A stretch of DNA of 5,549 nucleotides, from positions 1 through 5,549 of the forward strand of contig JBAYGX010000100.1 in assembly GCA_041666465.1 (NCBI GenBank), read 5' to 3'. The DNA is from XYC2-FULL-41-22 sp041666465. GTDB taxonomy: Bacteria > Patescibacteriota > Gracilibacteria > UBA1369 > UBA12470. A program made the translations under genes and the position numbers. Under the pieces are notes generated by a model. The model did not search any database, was not told where the DNA came from, and was given only the letters and a program-made list of their open reading frames with translations. The first letter of the stretch is position 1. Every line of letters starts with the position of its first letter. This document shows positions 1 to 5,387 of this stretch, piece by piece.

Positions 1-131
1 CCGCGATTTTCTTTAGCGTTTTATTGATACTGCTAAATGCTCAATTTGTAAAAACTCACTGGGTTAATTTTGCCGTTGCATATACGGCCTGCTTCTTATT
101 TGCCCTGGCGCTGGTACGCTTCACGAAATAA
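1..131 (+). CDS. C-terminus of an unrecognised membrane protein (partial)
   Basis: An open frame enters at the window edge (first full codon at position 3) and ends at TAA 129-131. It gives about 42 residues, almost entirely hydrophobic: two probable membrane helices separated by a short polar turn (KTHW), ending in a basic tail (VRFTK). This is the normal look of the last two helices of a polytopic inner-membrane protein. The stop lies 2 bases before the mgtE start, so the two genes are probably co-transcribed and translationally coupled. Too little is present to name a family; a transporter is plausible but unproven. Confidence 0.6.
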   Translation, partial: AIFFSVLLILLNAQFVKTHWVNFAVAYTACFLFALALVRFTK

Positions 132-133
132 AA

Positions 134-1126
134 ATGGTCTCACGAAAACAAAAAAACACCTATCATCATCTCGCCGCCATCCACAAAATGACGAATGAGG
201 TTCCTGTCGTACCGATATCGTATACACTCGGACAAGTTTACAATTACCTCCTCAAGAACGGCAATAAATTCGAAACGGTTAGTTATATTTATGTTGTCGA
301 TAAGACTAAACGACTGCGCGGGATTGTTTCGGCAAAGGAAATTTACAGACTGCCGCGAAGTACCGGCGTTGCCTCTTTATGCGAGGAAAAACTTTTTACA
401 GTCTTACCTACCGATCCTCAAGAAAAGGCCGCCGACTTGGCGTTACATAACACTATCAAGACAATACCGATTGTTGATGGGAAAGGTGTTTTTCTCGGTG
501 CGATTACGAGTGACACAATCTTATCAATTCTCAACAAAGAGTTGCGTGAAGATATCATGCACCTCGGCGGTATTCACAAACCACATACCGATTTCGATAA
601 CATATTGGAAATACCTCTTCTTAAGGCGGTCAAACATCGCTTGCCGTGGCTTGTTATCGGGCTTATTGGAGGGATTCTTGCGGCGGATATCGTGGGGAAA
701 TTTGAACATGTCCTAGCGCAAAATATAATTCTTGCGACATTTATACCGCTTGTTGTTTACATGGCGGATGCGGTAGGGACACAACTTGAAGCATTTTCAA
801 TAAGAGATTTTGCCGTTTTCAGGCAAATTAATATTTTGAAATATTTTTTCAAACAATTTTTAATAGTATCGATTTTAGCGATTATTTTGAGCGTGATTTT
901 GATGATTGCGAATTTCATTCTACATCACGACTTGTGGATTGCCGTAGTGCTTGGATTATCTGTTATTGGAGCCGTAATGTCATCTTTATTGACCGGTCTA
1001 TTGGTACCGTTTCTATTTAGAAATTTAAAGCTTGATCCGGCTAACACAAGCGGACCGATTGGCACAATCATTCAGGATATTCTGAGCGTCGCGATTTATT
1101 TCGCGATTGCGAGTTGGCTGTTGTAG
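134..1126 (+). CDS. mgtE: MgtE-type magnesium transporter, short form without the N domain
   Basis: Likely Mg2+ channel/transporter of the inner membrane, 330 residues. Residues about 20-135 form a CBS pair (YIYVVD...RGIVS in the first, IPIVDGKGVFLGAIT in the second). The linker EDIMHLGGI matches the MgtE connecting helix. Residues about 170-330 are the five-helix membrane domain: RLPWLVIGLIGG opens helix 1, ADAVGTQ (211-217) stands where family members have GNAGTQ, and LDPANTSGPIGTIIQD (300-315) is the helix 5 signature, with D315 matching the pore aspartate. Canonical MgtE is about 450 residues; the N-terminal superhelical domain is absent. Start ATG 134 is chosen because it lies 2 bases after the upstream stop; there is no clear Shine-Dalgarno, and Met19 is an alternative. 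The last 50 codons are repeated at 5388-5537, so the 3' end of this intact gene may be partly supplied by an inserted element. Confidence 0.9.
   Translation: MVSRKQKNTYHHLAAIHKMTNEVPVVPISYTLGQVYNYLLKNGNKFETVSYIYVVDKTKRLRGIVSAKEIYRLPRSTGVASLCEEKLFTVLPTDPQEKAADLALHNTIKTIPIVDGKGVFLGAITSDTILSILNKELREDIMHLGGIHKPHTDFDNILEIPLLKAVKHRLPWLVIGLIGGILAADIVGKFEHVLAQNIILATFIPLVVYMADAVGTQLEAFSIRDFAVFRQINILKYFFKQFLIVSILAIILSVILMIANFILHHDLWIAVVLGLSVIGAVMSSLLTGLLVPFLFRNLKLDPANTSGPIGTIIQDILSVAIYFAIASWLL
977..1126 (+). repeat. Left copy of the duplicated mgtE 3' end (att-like direct repeat)
   Basis: Codons 282 to the stop of the intact mgtE. Positions 1007-1126 (codon 292, CCG, through TAG) are identical to 5418-5537. 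Positions 977-1006 align without gaps to 5388-5417 with 9 mismatches, every one synonymous (7 of the 9 codons after ATG differ). Alignment fails upstream of 977 and directly after the stop. The pattern is that of a direct repeat flanking an element integrated in the 3' end of a protein-coding gene. Confidence 0.95.
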
Positions 1127-1136
1127 GAGGTTTCTA

Positions 1137-1214
1137 GTGAACTATAAAAAGCCCCCTAAGGATAGACTCCCGAGTGTTGTATCGATAGCCTTATTGAAAA
1201 TAACTCCTAAATAA
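1137..1214 (+). pseudogene. Probable truncated start of the next operon gene (GTG start, strong SD)
   Basis: GGAGG (1126-1130) overlaps the last base of the mgtE stop codon and sits 6 bases before GTG 1137. The frame reads VNYKKPPKDRLPSVVSIALL then LKITPK and stops at TAA 1212-1214, 25 codons in all. A basic, proline-rich start turning hydrophobic (VVSIALL) resembles the N-terminus of a membrane-anchored protein. The Shine-Dalgarno is the best one on this strand and has the usual stop/SD overlap of an operon. The frame runs into the 3' end of the minus-strand kinase-like gene (its stop is at 1191), so only about 18 codons can be original and the rest is read-through into inserted DNA. It could be chance; no family is recognised. 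Confidence 0.4.
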
Positions 1215-2048
1215 CTCGCTTAATTCAGCTTCTTTGTCATCTATAAATTGTTTCTGAAACGCACCCCTGGTAAATTCTTTTTGGAATTCCACCTCGATAT
1301 CGGGGGGGGCACTGGGATCGCTCAAACTAAAAATCTCTCTATTCATTTCCAGAAACCTTTGGAAACTACTAATTACGCTCGTAGCTATAGTTGCTTGATC
1401 AGCTCCATGTTCTAATCCGTATCTTACGATATAATTCATAATTGGCCGATATGCAAAAACTCCATGTATCGATCTGTTTCGATGGCTATTTGGTTCCAGA
1501 AAGATGACTCCAGATGAGGTGAGCACAAAATTCCATGCAGCCACGCCCATATCTACATATATACCACGTTGGTTTAATTCAAGAAGTCTCGTCAGGTATT
1601 CATATATCTCGCGATCTGAAAGAGTGTTTTCCGTACGCTCATTAAGTATATGCTGATTTCGTATATTTGGTATCGCCATTAGACTGCCTCTAATACGAGA
1701 GTACGCAATCATAACTTCCTGTTCAGATACACATAAAACATCTGGTGTATACTTCAGGTCTTCTGTGCGTCTAGCACCTTCTAACTCACCTTGCATGTTT
1801 TGTATACATTTGTTGCTTGGCCAAAAACATTTCACAACTCGGTCATCATTGTCTTGGTCTAAAAAAATCATTCCATCGCCTCCCCAAGTTACAAATCTAA
1901 AACCTTCATATGTTTCTCCAACCTGTAAGGATGTTGGTCGATGTGCTAAAATTTTCATCCCTTTTTGAGGTCCATCTGTAAAAATAGGGAATTCACCTAT
2001 CATGGCTTCATTTACGGTCCGCCTTAATTTTCTAAAATTTTCTTCCAT
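1191..2048 (-). CDS. Protein-kinase/APH-fold protein, divergent catalytic loop
   Basis: A 285-residue soluble protein with a probable protein-kinase or aminoglycoside-phosphotransferase fold. Visible elements in order: a glycine-containing nucleotide loop (VTWGGDGMIF, about 53-62), a beta-3 lysine (RVVK, K73), an alpha-C glutamate candidate (E88 or E90 in GELEGARR), a hinge-like stretch (VMIAYSRIRGSLM, 112-124), a catalytic-loop candidate (GIYVDMGVAAWNFVL, D166 and N173), and IFLEPNS (182-188) at the metal-binding DFG position, with Glu in place of Asp. The spacing D166 to N173 is 7 rather than the usual 5, and the HxD histidine is absent, so activity is uncertain and it may be a pseudokinase. 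Start ATG 2048 follows the HAD stop with one base between (TGA-C-ATG), so translation is coupled. A run of eight G on the plus strand (1302-1309) falls in codons 247-249, and a slip there would change the last 38 or so residues. Confidence 0.6.
   Translation of the reverse strand: MEENFRKLRRTVNEAMIGEFPIFTDGPQKGMKILAHRPTSLQVGETYEGFRFVTWGGDGMIFLDQDNDDRVVKCFWPSNKCIQNMQGELEGARRTEDLKYTPDVLCVSEQEVMIAYSRIRGSLMAIPNIRNQHILNERTENTLSDREIYEYLTRLLELNQRGIYVDMGVAAWNFVLTSSGVIFLEPNSHRNRSIHGVFAYRPIMNYIVRYGLEHGADQATIATSVISSFQRFLEMNREIFSLSDPSAPPDIEVEFQKEFTRGAFQKQFIDDKEAELSELFRSYFQ
1302..1309. repeat. G8 homopolymer inside the kinase-like gene
   Basis: Eight consecutive G on the plus strand (C8 in the coding sense) encode the Ala-Pro-Pro step of SDPSAPPDIE. 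It is the longest G/C homopolymer noticed in the window and a candidate site for slippage or for an assembly error. Confidence 0.9.
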
Positions 2049-2049
2049 G

Positions 2050-2856
2050 TCAAGGATTTAATCCTATTAATATTTCATTAATGCCATCGAAGTAGCGTCG
2101 TGTTGATATTTTGTAGCCCCGCCTTTTTGCCACTTCTAAAACTCTAGTATTGGCATGCCCCAAGACATGAGCTTGTTCTACCCATTCAAATAATTCCAAA
2201 TCGTTTTCATCATCGCCAATGTGATGAGTGCTCCTATTATTACCTCCAGTTAAATAGCAGGCAGCATTCTTTTTTCCAGATCTGGATGAATGAACAATAA
2301 AGTGACCATAGTTGAAGACTTTTTCTAATCCGTCTGTAAGTTGCATGCCTGAACCCCAATCCGTAAATTCATCTCGAGACAGTAGGATGTTTCGAACATG
2401 AATCGAGGCTTCCCTCATCTCTGCAGTGACCCCTCTTGGCATGGTGGCTAATAAGTGTTGATATTGCGTTCTCAAATTTTCTACTCCAATTGAAATGTAA
2501 TCTGTCCAAGCTCTATCTTCTTGCATTTTGTTATCGTATATAATCCCTCCGTTTTCACAGACAACGTGATCTAATGGTAAAAGCTGTGCTTTGCGCAAAG
2601 CACCTTGTTGTGTTCCGGCTGTGATTAAAACTAACCTTCCCCCATCCTCTTTTAAACCTTTTAAAAGTCCGATAGTTTTTATACTTATGTATGTCGCATA
2701 TCGTGCTGTTGTTACCTCTAAAACTTCCGTTTCTCCAACTTCTGGACAGGTAACAAGTTTTTGTTGTCCAATATCTTCTTTAATTATTTTAACCCCATGT
2801 CGCCTTGGACCGAAAAACAATGTCCCATCTGCGTCCATGAAGATTGTTGACTCCAT
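2050..2856 (-). CDS. HAD-superfamily phosphatase with a C2-type cap (Cof/sugar-phosphatase-like)
   Basis: A 268-residue cytoplasmic phosphohydrolase carrying all four HAD motifs: motif I MDADGTL with nucleophile D8 and acid/base D10; motif II LITAGT with T79; motif III lysine in RSGKKNA (K195/K196); motif IV GDDENDLELF with D215, D216 and D219. ENGG (101-104) just after the first half of the core, and about 85 residues of inserted cap (105-190), match the C2-cap group that includes Cof-type, sucrose-phosphate and mannosyl-3-phosphoglycerate phosphatases. The natural substrate is probably a phosphorylated sugar or similar metabolite, but the sequence does not say which. It is the first gene of a two-gene operon with the kinase-like protein, and the pairing suggests they act on the same metabolite. 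Start ATG 2856 places the nucleophile at residue 8, normal for the family; Met7 is too close to be likely. No clear Shine-Dalgarno precedes it; the transcript probably has a very short leader. Confidence 0.82.
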   Translation of the reverse strand: MESTIFMDADGTLFFGPRRHGVKIIKEDIGQQKLVTCPEVGETEVLEVTTARYATYISIKTIGLLKGLKEDGGRLVLITAGTQQGALRKAQLLPLDHVVCENGGIIYDNKMQEDRAWTDYISIGVENLRTQYQHLLATMPRGVTAEMREASIHVRNILLSRDEFTDWGSGMQLTDGLEKVFNYGHFIVHSSRSGKKNAACYLTGGNNRSTHHIGDDENDLELFEWVEQAHVLGHANTRVLEVAKRRGYKISTRRYFDGINEILIGLNP

Positions 2857-2877
2857 TGATTCAAAGTTAAGTTGGTT

Positions 2878-2906
2878 ATTTTAACAGTAGCTTTGGCGGT
2901 TGACAA
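2878..2906 (-). promoter_or_regulatory. Sigma70-type promoter for the HAD/kinase-like operon
   Basis: On the minus strand, TTGTCA (2906-2901) and TAAAAT (2883-2878) each match the consensus at 5 of 6 positions and are separated by exactly 17 bases. Initiation would fall near 2871, about 15 bases before ATG 2856. Its -35 overlaps the plus-strand -35 candidate. Confidence 0.6.
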
Positions 2907-2929
2907 GAGAAAGAAAAGAGATGTAGTAT
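2900..2929 (+). promoter_or_regulatory. Candidate sigma70-type promoter for the two-domain gene
   Basis: A perfect TTGACA at 2900-2905 is followed after 18 bases by TAGTAT (2924-2929, 4 of 6 matches). The -10 would overlap ATG 2928, so if this promoter is used, transcription starts inside the annotated gene and translation would begin at ATG 2955 (Met10) instead. The -35 is almost superimposed on that of the divergent operon, so the two promoters should compete for polymerase. Confidence 0.35.
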
Positions 2930-4511
2930 GGTGTCTTTTTTAAAAAGCTTATTAATGGAGGAGTTAAGAATTGGAACAGGGATAGAAATAGGAAAATTAC
3001 AAGTTTTGGCAGAAACTTTCTTGTTAGATTTAGCACCAGCTTGGCTTAAAGACAGTGCTTTCCCTGAAAAAACACCATTTAATGATCCTGAAAAGGCGGC
3101 GCCTTTTAATCCGCATGGACAGTGCGGAGTAAGTACTTTGCTCTTTTCTGAATTTTTAGCTAATCAAGGTGTTCCACTTGAGAATTCCTCGATTTGTAGA
3201 GGACGGGTTGTTGTAAATGGGGACTTGGTTCATGATGACCATATTTGGTTAGAGTTTAAAAATCCTGATCAAGAGCAGATTTTTTTAGTTGATTTAACTG
3301 TTGGACAAATTCCCGAAATCCCTCAATCTCTTTATAAAGGGCACATGGCCCTCGTCAAAACCAAAACCGATTTGGAAACAGCTGGAGTAGTTTACAATAC
3401 TTCTAATGTAGAAAATAATAATACTTCTTCACCCGTCGAATCACGTTTGTGTGTTCTACGAGGACGACTGAACGCATATCGCGCTAGAAAACAAGGGAGA
3501 GGTCATTTAGCGAGAGATGATTTTAAGCCTGTCGGCAACCCCGTACTTCTTCCGTTGAAACAATATTTACTTGAACATCGTGAATTACGTGATTTATTGT
3601 CAGATCCCGAAATTGATCCGATAGACTTGTGTCTACAAATTGTTTTCCATCTCACGGCTAATGCTCTTCAAGACGTGGTGAACCTACGTAATTCTGACCA
3701 AAGACGGCTTTGTGATGGGATTTCTTCGCTTGATTTTTCGAGCCTCGCTTCATTCCCCACCATTCCATCTTCCCAATACAATTGGGATCTCATTATGCAT
3801 CTTGCGGCTTCTCATTCAGATCGCATACGTAAGAAAGACGCACAATGTTTTGCTGAAAGTTCACATGGGAAAGAACAGGTTTTTCATAGTGTAGATGAAG
3901 AGGTAAGCGAAAGATGTGCTACAGATTTTCATTATTTGCATGAAAATCGTCTTGATTCTGTCGGATCGTACGGGATGTTTCTTGAGGGTGGACACGATCC
4001 TTTTGCCTGGGTAGCTTATTCACCTGTGAATCGACAATATAAGAAAGAACTACTTTGGGAATGTGGGTTCCCCCCAGATGACTTTCTCGAATTAACACGA
4101 GCTTGGAATTGCCCAGGGGCACCACAAAATACAATTAGTCGTTTATTTAGTCGTTCGCGAAGAGCGGAAATGAAGAAAAGACCGAGAGGGTTAAAAGGAA
4201 TTATTAGTGCTGTTAATCCTAATTTTTTCCTTGGGAGTTCTTTTAGAGGCTCTGATTTTGTCCCCGTGGGTTTAAAACCTACACAGCTTAAATTTCTGTC
4301 AACTGCGGATGGCCCTTTATATATTACACGCCGAAATTTCCGACAATTATCATTTGAAGATCAGCAAACTGTATTTCAAAGTCCATTCCCTTTGCTTCCA
4401 ACTTGGGAGATGGTTAGCCTAGTTGGAGTAGATTCTGTTAAGTTTTTTGCAAAGAGTCCACTTGCTATTATTTCTCCTTCAGATTATGAGCAATCAGAGT
4501 GGGTAGGGTAG
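2928..4511 (+). CDS. Two-domain protein: Cys-His-Asp transglutaminase/papain-like domain plus GNAT (Mom-like) domain
   Basis: A 527-residue soluble protein, no signal peptide. The N-terminal part shows an ordered thiol triad: C66 in HGQCGVS, H105 in DDHIWLEF and D122 in FLVDLTVG. This matches the spacing and surroundings of transglutaminase/arylamine-N-acetyltransferase-type papain folds. Residues about 150-330 are an unassigned linker region. Residues about 330-470 resemble the GNAT fold of Mom-like acyltransferases: GGHDPFAWVAYSPVNRQYK, then LTRAWNCPGAPQNTISRLFS, then ISAVNPNFFLGSSFRGSDF and LYITRRN. The domain calls rest on motif reading; the second is less sure. One idea is an acyl or peptidyl group loaded on C66 and passed to the GNAT site, but this is inference. 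Start ATG 2928 has only a weak purine-rich leader (AAAAGAG, 7 bases upstream); ATG 2955 is an alternative that keeps both domains. The 3' end overlaps the convergent sulfotransferase gene by 18 bp. Confidence 0.6.
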   Translation: MVSFLKSLLMEELRIGTGIEIGKLQVLAETFLLDLAPAWLKDSAFPEKTPFNDPEKAAPFNPHGQCGVSTLLFSEFLANQGVPLENSSICRGRVVVNGDLVHDDHIWLEFKNPDQEQIFLVDLTVGQIPEIPQSLYKGHMALVKTKTDLETAGVVYNTSNVENNNTSSPVESRLCVLRGRLNAYRARKQGRGHLARDDFKPVGNPVLLPLKQYLLEHRELRDLLSDPEIDPIDLCLQIVFHLTANALQDVVNLRNSDQRRLCDGISSLDFSSLASFPTIPSSQYNWDLIMHLAASHSDRIRKKDAQCFAESSHGKEQVFHSVDEEVSERCATDFHYLHENRLDSVGSYGMFLEGGHDPFAWVAYSPVNRQYKKELLWECGFPPDDFLELTRAWNCPGAPQNTISRLFSRSRRAEMKKRPRGLKGIISAVNPNFFLGSSFRGSDFVPVGLKPTQLKFLSTADGPLYITRRNFRQLSFEDQQTVFQSPFPLLPTWEMVSLVGVDSVKFFAKSPLAIISPSDYEQSEWVG

Positions 4512-5282
4512 TCTTCTTCTTACCTCTTCACGGATTTTTTCATAAGCATCCATACAAGATTCTTCAATCACTTTTTCTTCTTCTTTGGTGAGATGTGTTT
4601 GGCGTTCAACGCTCCTTATTCTTTGTTCACCGTTAAGCAAAGTGTCATGTACACCTTTCCTGACATTTGCCCTGAAACGTTGTTGAATCTGCTCTACACT
4701 AGGGTGAGAGCGTTCTATTAGTGCGCTCACAGTGTCTTCAGCTGTGAAGTCCTGTGGCCATACAATCATTCTTTGTATCATTTCTTCGTCGAAAGGCATT
4801 CCCCAATGCGTTAAAATATCTTCTAGTATTACTTGCGGATAAGTTGTAAGTTCCTCGTAAGTTACGCTTAGTCCGTTTTGTCCAGTAGATTCTCGAAATT
4901 CAATCAAGCTTTGATGAGCTATTAGAAAAAATGCTAAATTCCCCCATCCTTGCCTTTTCCATGAATCATAAACTTGCAATGGGTCTCGAACCAAAACTAC
5001 CGGTTTGGTTCGTTCTATATCACTCATGTTTCTAACTAAACTAGGCCTGCAATGATTTACAGTTGGACCTCCGATATTTTCTCTATGAACAAGGAAAGTT
5101 CCTTCTGTTTCAAGTGCGCCTTCCAATACGGAATAGTCAGGGACTTGACTTATTCCGCCGTAATTAATTAGTCCTCTGGACGTAGTTACTCCACCTGCGT
5201 GACTCAAGCTTTTCTGTAGCATAGTTGATCCTGATCGACATAAACCTACTAAAAGGCGAGTTCTAGAACTGTTTTTCTCCAT
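4494..5282 (-). CDS. PAPS-dependent sulfotransferase family protein
   Basis: A 262-residue cytoplasmic protein likely to move a sulfuryl group from PAPS to an acceptor. The 5'-phosphosulfate-binding loop is GLCRSGSTML (13-22), directly after a first beta strand (TRLLV). The 3'-phosphate-binding motif is VVLVRDPLQVYDSW (95-108), with R99 and S107 at the usual R-x7-S spacing. The C-terminal half has the family's VTYEELTTYPQVILEDILTHWGMPF (140-164). Length is normal for a compact bacterial member. There is no membrane segment. It stands alone on the minus strand with about 105 bp of AT-rich DNA upstream. AAGGGA (5290-5285) ends 2 bases before ATG 5282, a close but usable Shine-Dalgarno. No sulfate-activation genes lie in the window, so PAPS must come from elsewhere. 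The acceptor is unknown. Confidence 0.82.
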   Translation of the reverse strand: MEKNSSRTRLLVGLCRSGSTMLQKSLSHAGGVTTSRGLINYGGISQVPDYSVLEGALETEGTFLVHRENIGGPTVNHCRPSLVRNMSDIERTKPVVLVRDPLQVYDSWKRQGWGNLAFFLIAHQSLIEFRESTGQNGLSVTYEELTTYPQVILEDILTHWGMPFDEEMIQRMIVWPQDFTAEDTVSALIERSHPSVEQIQQRFRANVRKGVHDTLLNGEQRIRSVERQTHLTKEEEKVIEESCMDAYEKIREEVRRRLPYPL

Positions 5283-5290
5283 ATTCCCTT
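5283..5290 (-). promoter_or_regulatory. Shine-Dalgarno for the sulfotransferase
   Basis: AAGGGA followed by AT and then ATG on the minus strand. The spacer is unusually short but supports the start at 5282, which lies 12 codons before the PAPS-binding glycine. No convincing -10/-35 pair was found in the AT-rich 5291-5369. Confidence 0.4.
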
Positions 5291-5323
5291 AAATATAAGT
5301 GATGATACTAATATATTTTCATA

Positions 5324-5351
5324 AAAAACACTATGTAGTTTTTGTGTTTTT
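5324..5351. repeat. AT-rich inverted repeat upstream of the sulfotransferase
   Basis: AAAAACAC (5324-5331) and GTGTTTTT (5344-5351) are perfect 8-bp arms around a 12-base loop. The stem is weak (2 G:C pairs). It might be a protein-binding or recombination-related site, or chance in AT-rich DNA. Confidence 0.3.
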
Positions 5352-5369
5352 AAATTAATTCTAATATCC

Positions 5370-5384
5370 ATGACAACATGTCAT
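5370..5384. repeat. Perfect palindrome beside the right mgtE copy
   Basis: ATGACA (5370-5375), ACA, TGTCAT (5379-5384): 6-bp arms, 3-base centre. The half ATGTCAT (5378-5384) recurs as ATGTCGT at 5388-5394, exactly where homology to mgtE begins, giving a direct repeat spaced by 10 bp. The left mgtE copy also reads ATGTCAT at 977-983. Possible recombinase-binding or junction footprint; short enough to be chance. Confidence 0.4.
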
Positions 5385-5387
5385 TTC

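Larger units (their letters stand above)
1127..5387. mobile_element. Putative non-autonomous insertion between two copies of the mgtE 3' end
   Basis: The sequence between the two mgtE 3' copies holds four genes that look unrelated to the transporter, in three transcription units of mixed orientation. The flanking 150-bp direct repeats are in the same orientation, as expected for site-specific or homology-based integration at a gene 3' end. No recombinase, transposase, relaxase, reverse transcriptase, replication gene or tRNA is seen. Limits are approximate: under a crossover in the shared 120 bp, the element comprises one repeat copy plus the interior. On the left, 1127-1190 may be donor or host DNA carrying the start of the gene after mgtE. 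A duplication by homologous recombination, or a misassembly at the repeat, would look similar. Confidence 0.6.

Noticed and set aside
195..716. Open frames of 173 (plus) and 61 (524-709, minus) codons inside mgtE
   Set aside because: They overlap a clear MgtE frame, have no family motifs and show basic/serine-rich off-frame composition.
1127..1190. Rho-independent terminator between mgtE and the convergent kinase-like gene
   Set aside because: The C-rich stretch (AAAAAGCCCCCT) has no matching arm that makes a stable stem followed by a T run.
1765..1968. Plus-strand 67-codon frame opposite the kinase-like gene
   Set aside because: Antisense to a longer coding frame; no Shine-Dalgarno or recognisable motif.
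2591..2884. Plus-strand 97-codon frame opposite the HAD gene
   Set aside because: Antisense shadow of the HAD core, which carries all four catalytic motifs in its own frame.
3712..4134. Short frames at 3712-3894 (plus) and 3919-4134 (minus) within the two-domain gene
   Set aside because: They overlap the long 527-codon frame and have no independent start signals or motifs.
5283..5369. Sigma70 promoter for the sulfotransferase
   Set aside because: Several TATATT-like -10 boxes occur in AT-rich DNA, but none has a believable -35 at 16-18 bases.
1127..5387. Insertion-sequence terminal inverted repeats, CRISPR array, tRNA, or retron/DGR signature
   Set aside because: No matching inverted termini, no regular spacer-repeat pattern, no tRNA fold and no reverse transcriptase frame were found; the only long repeat is the mgtE 3' end.
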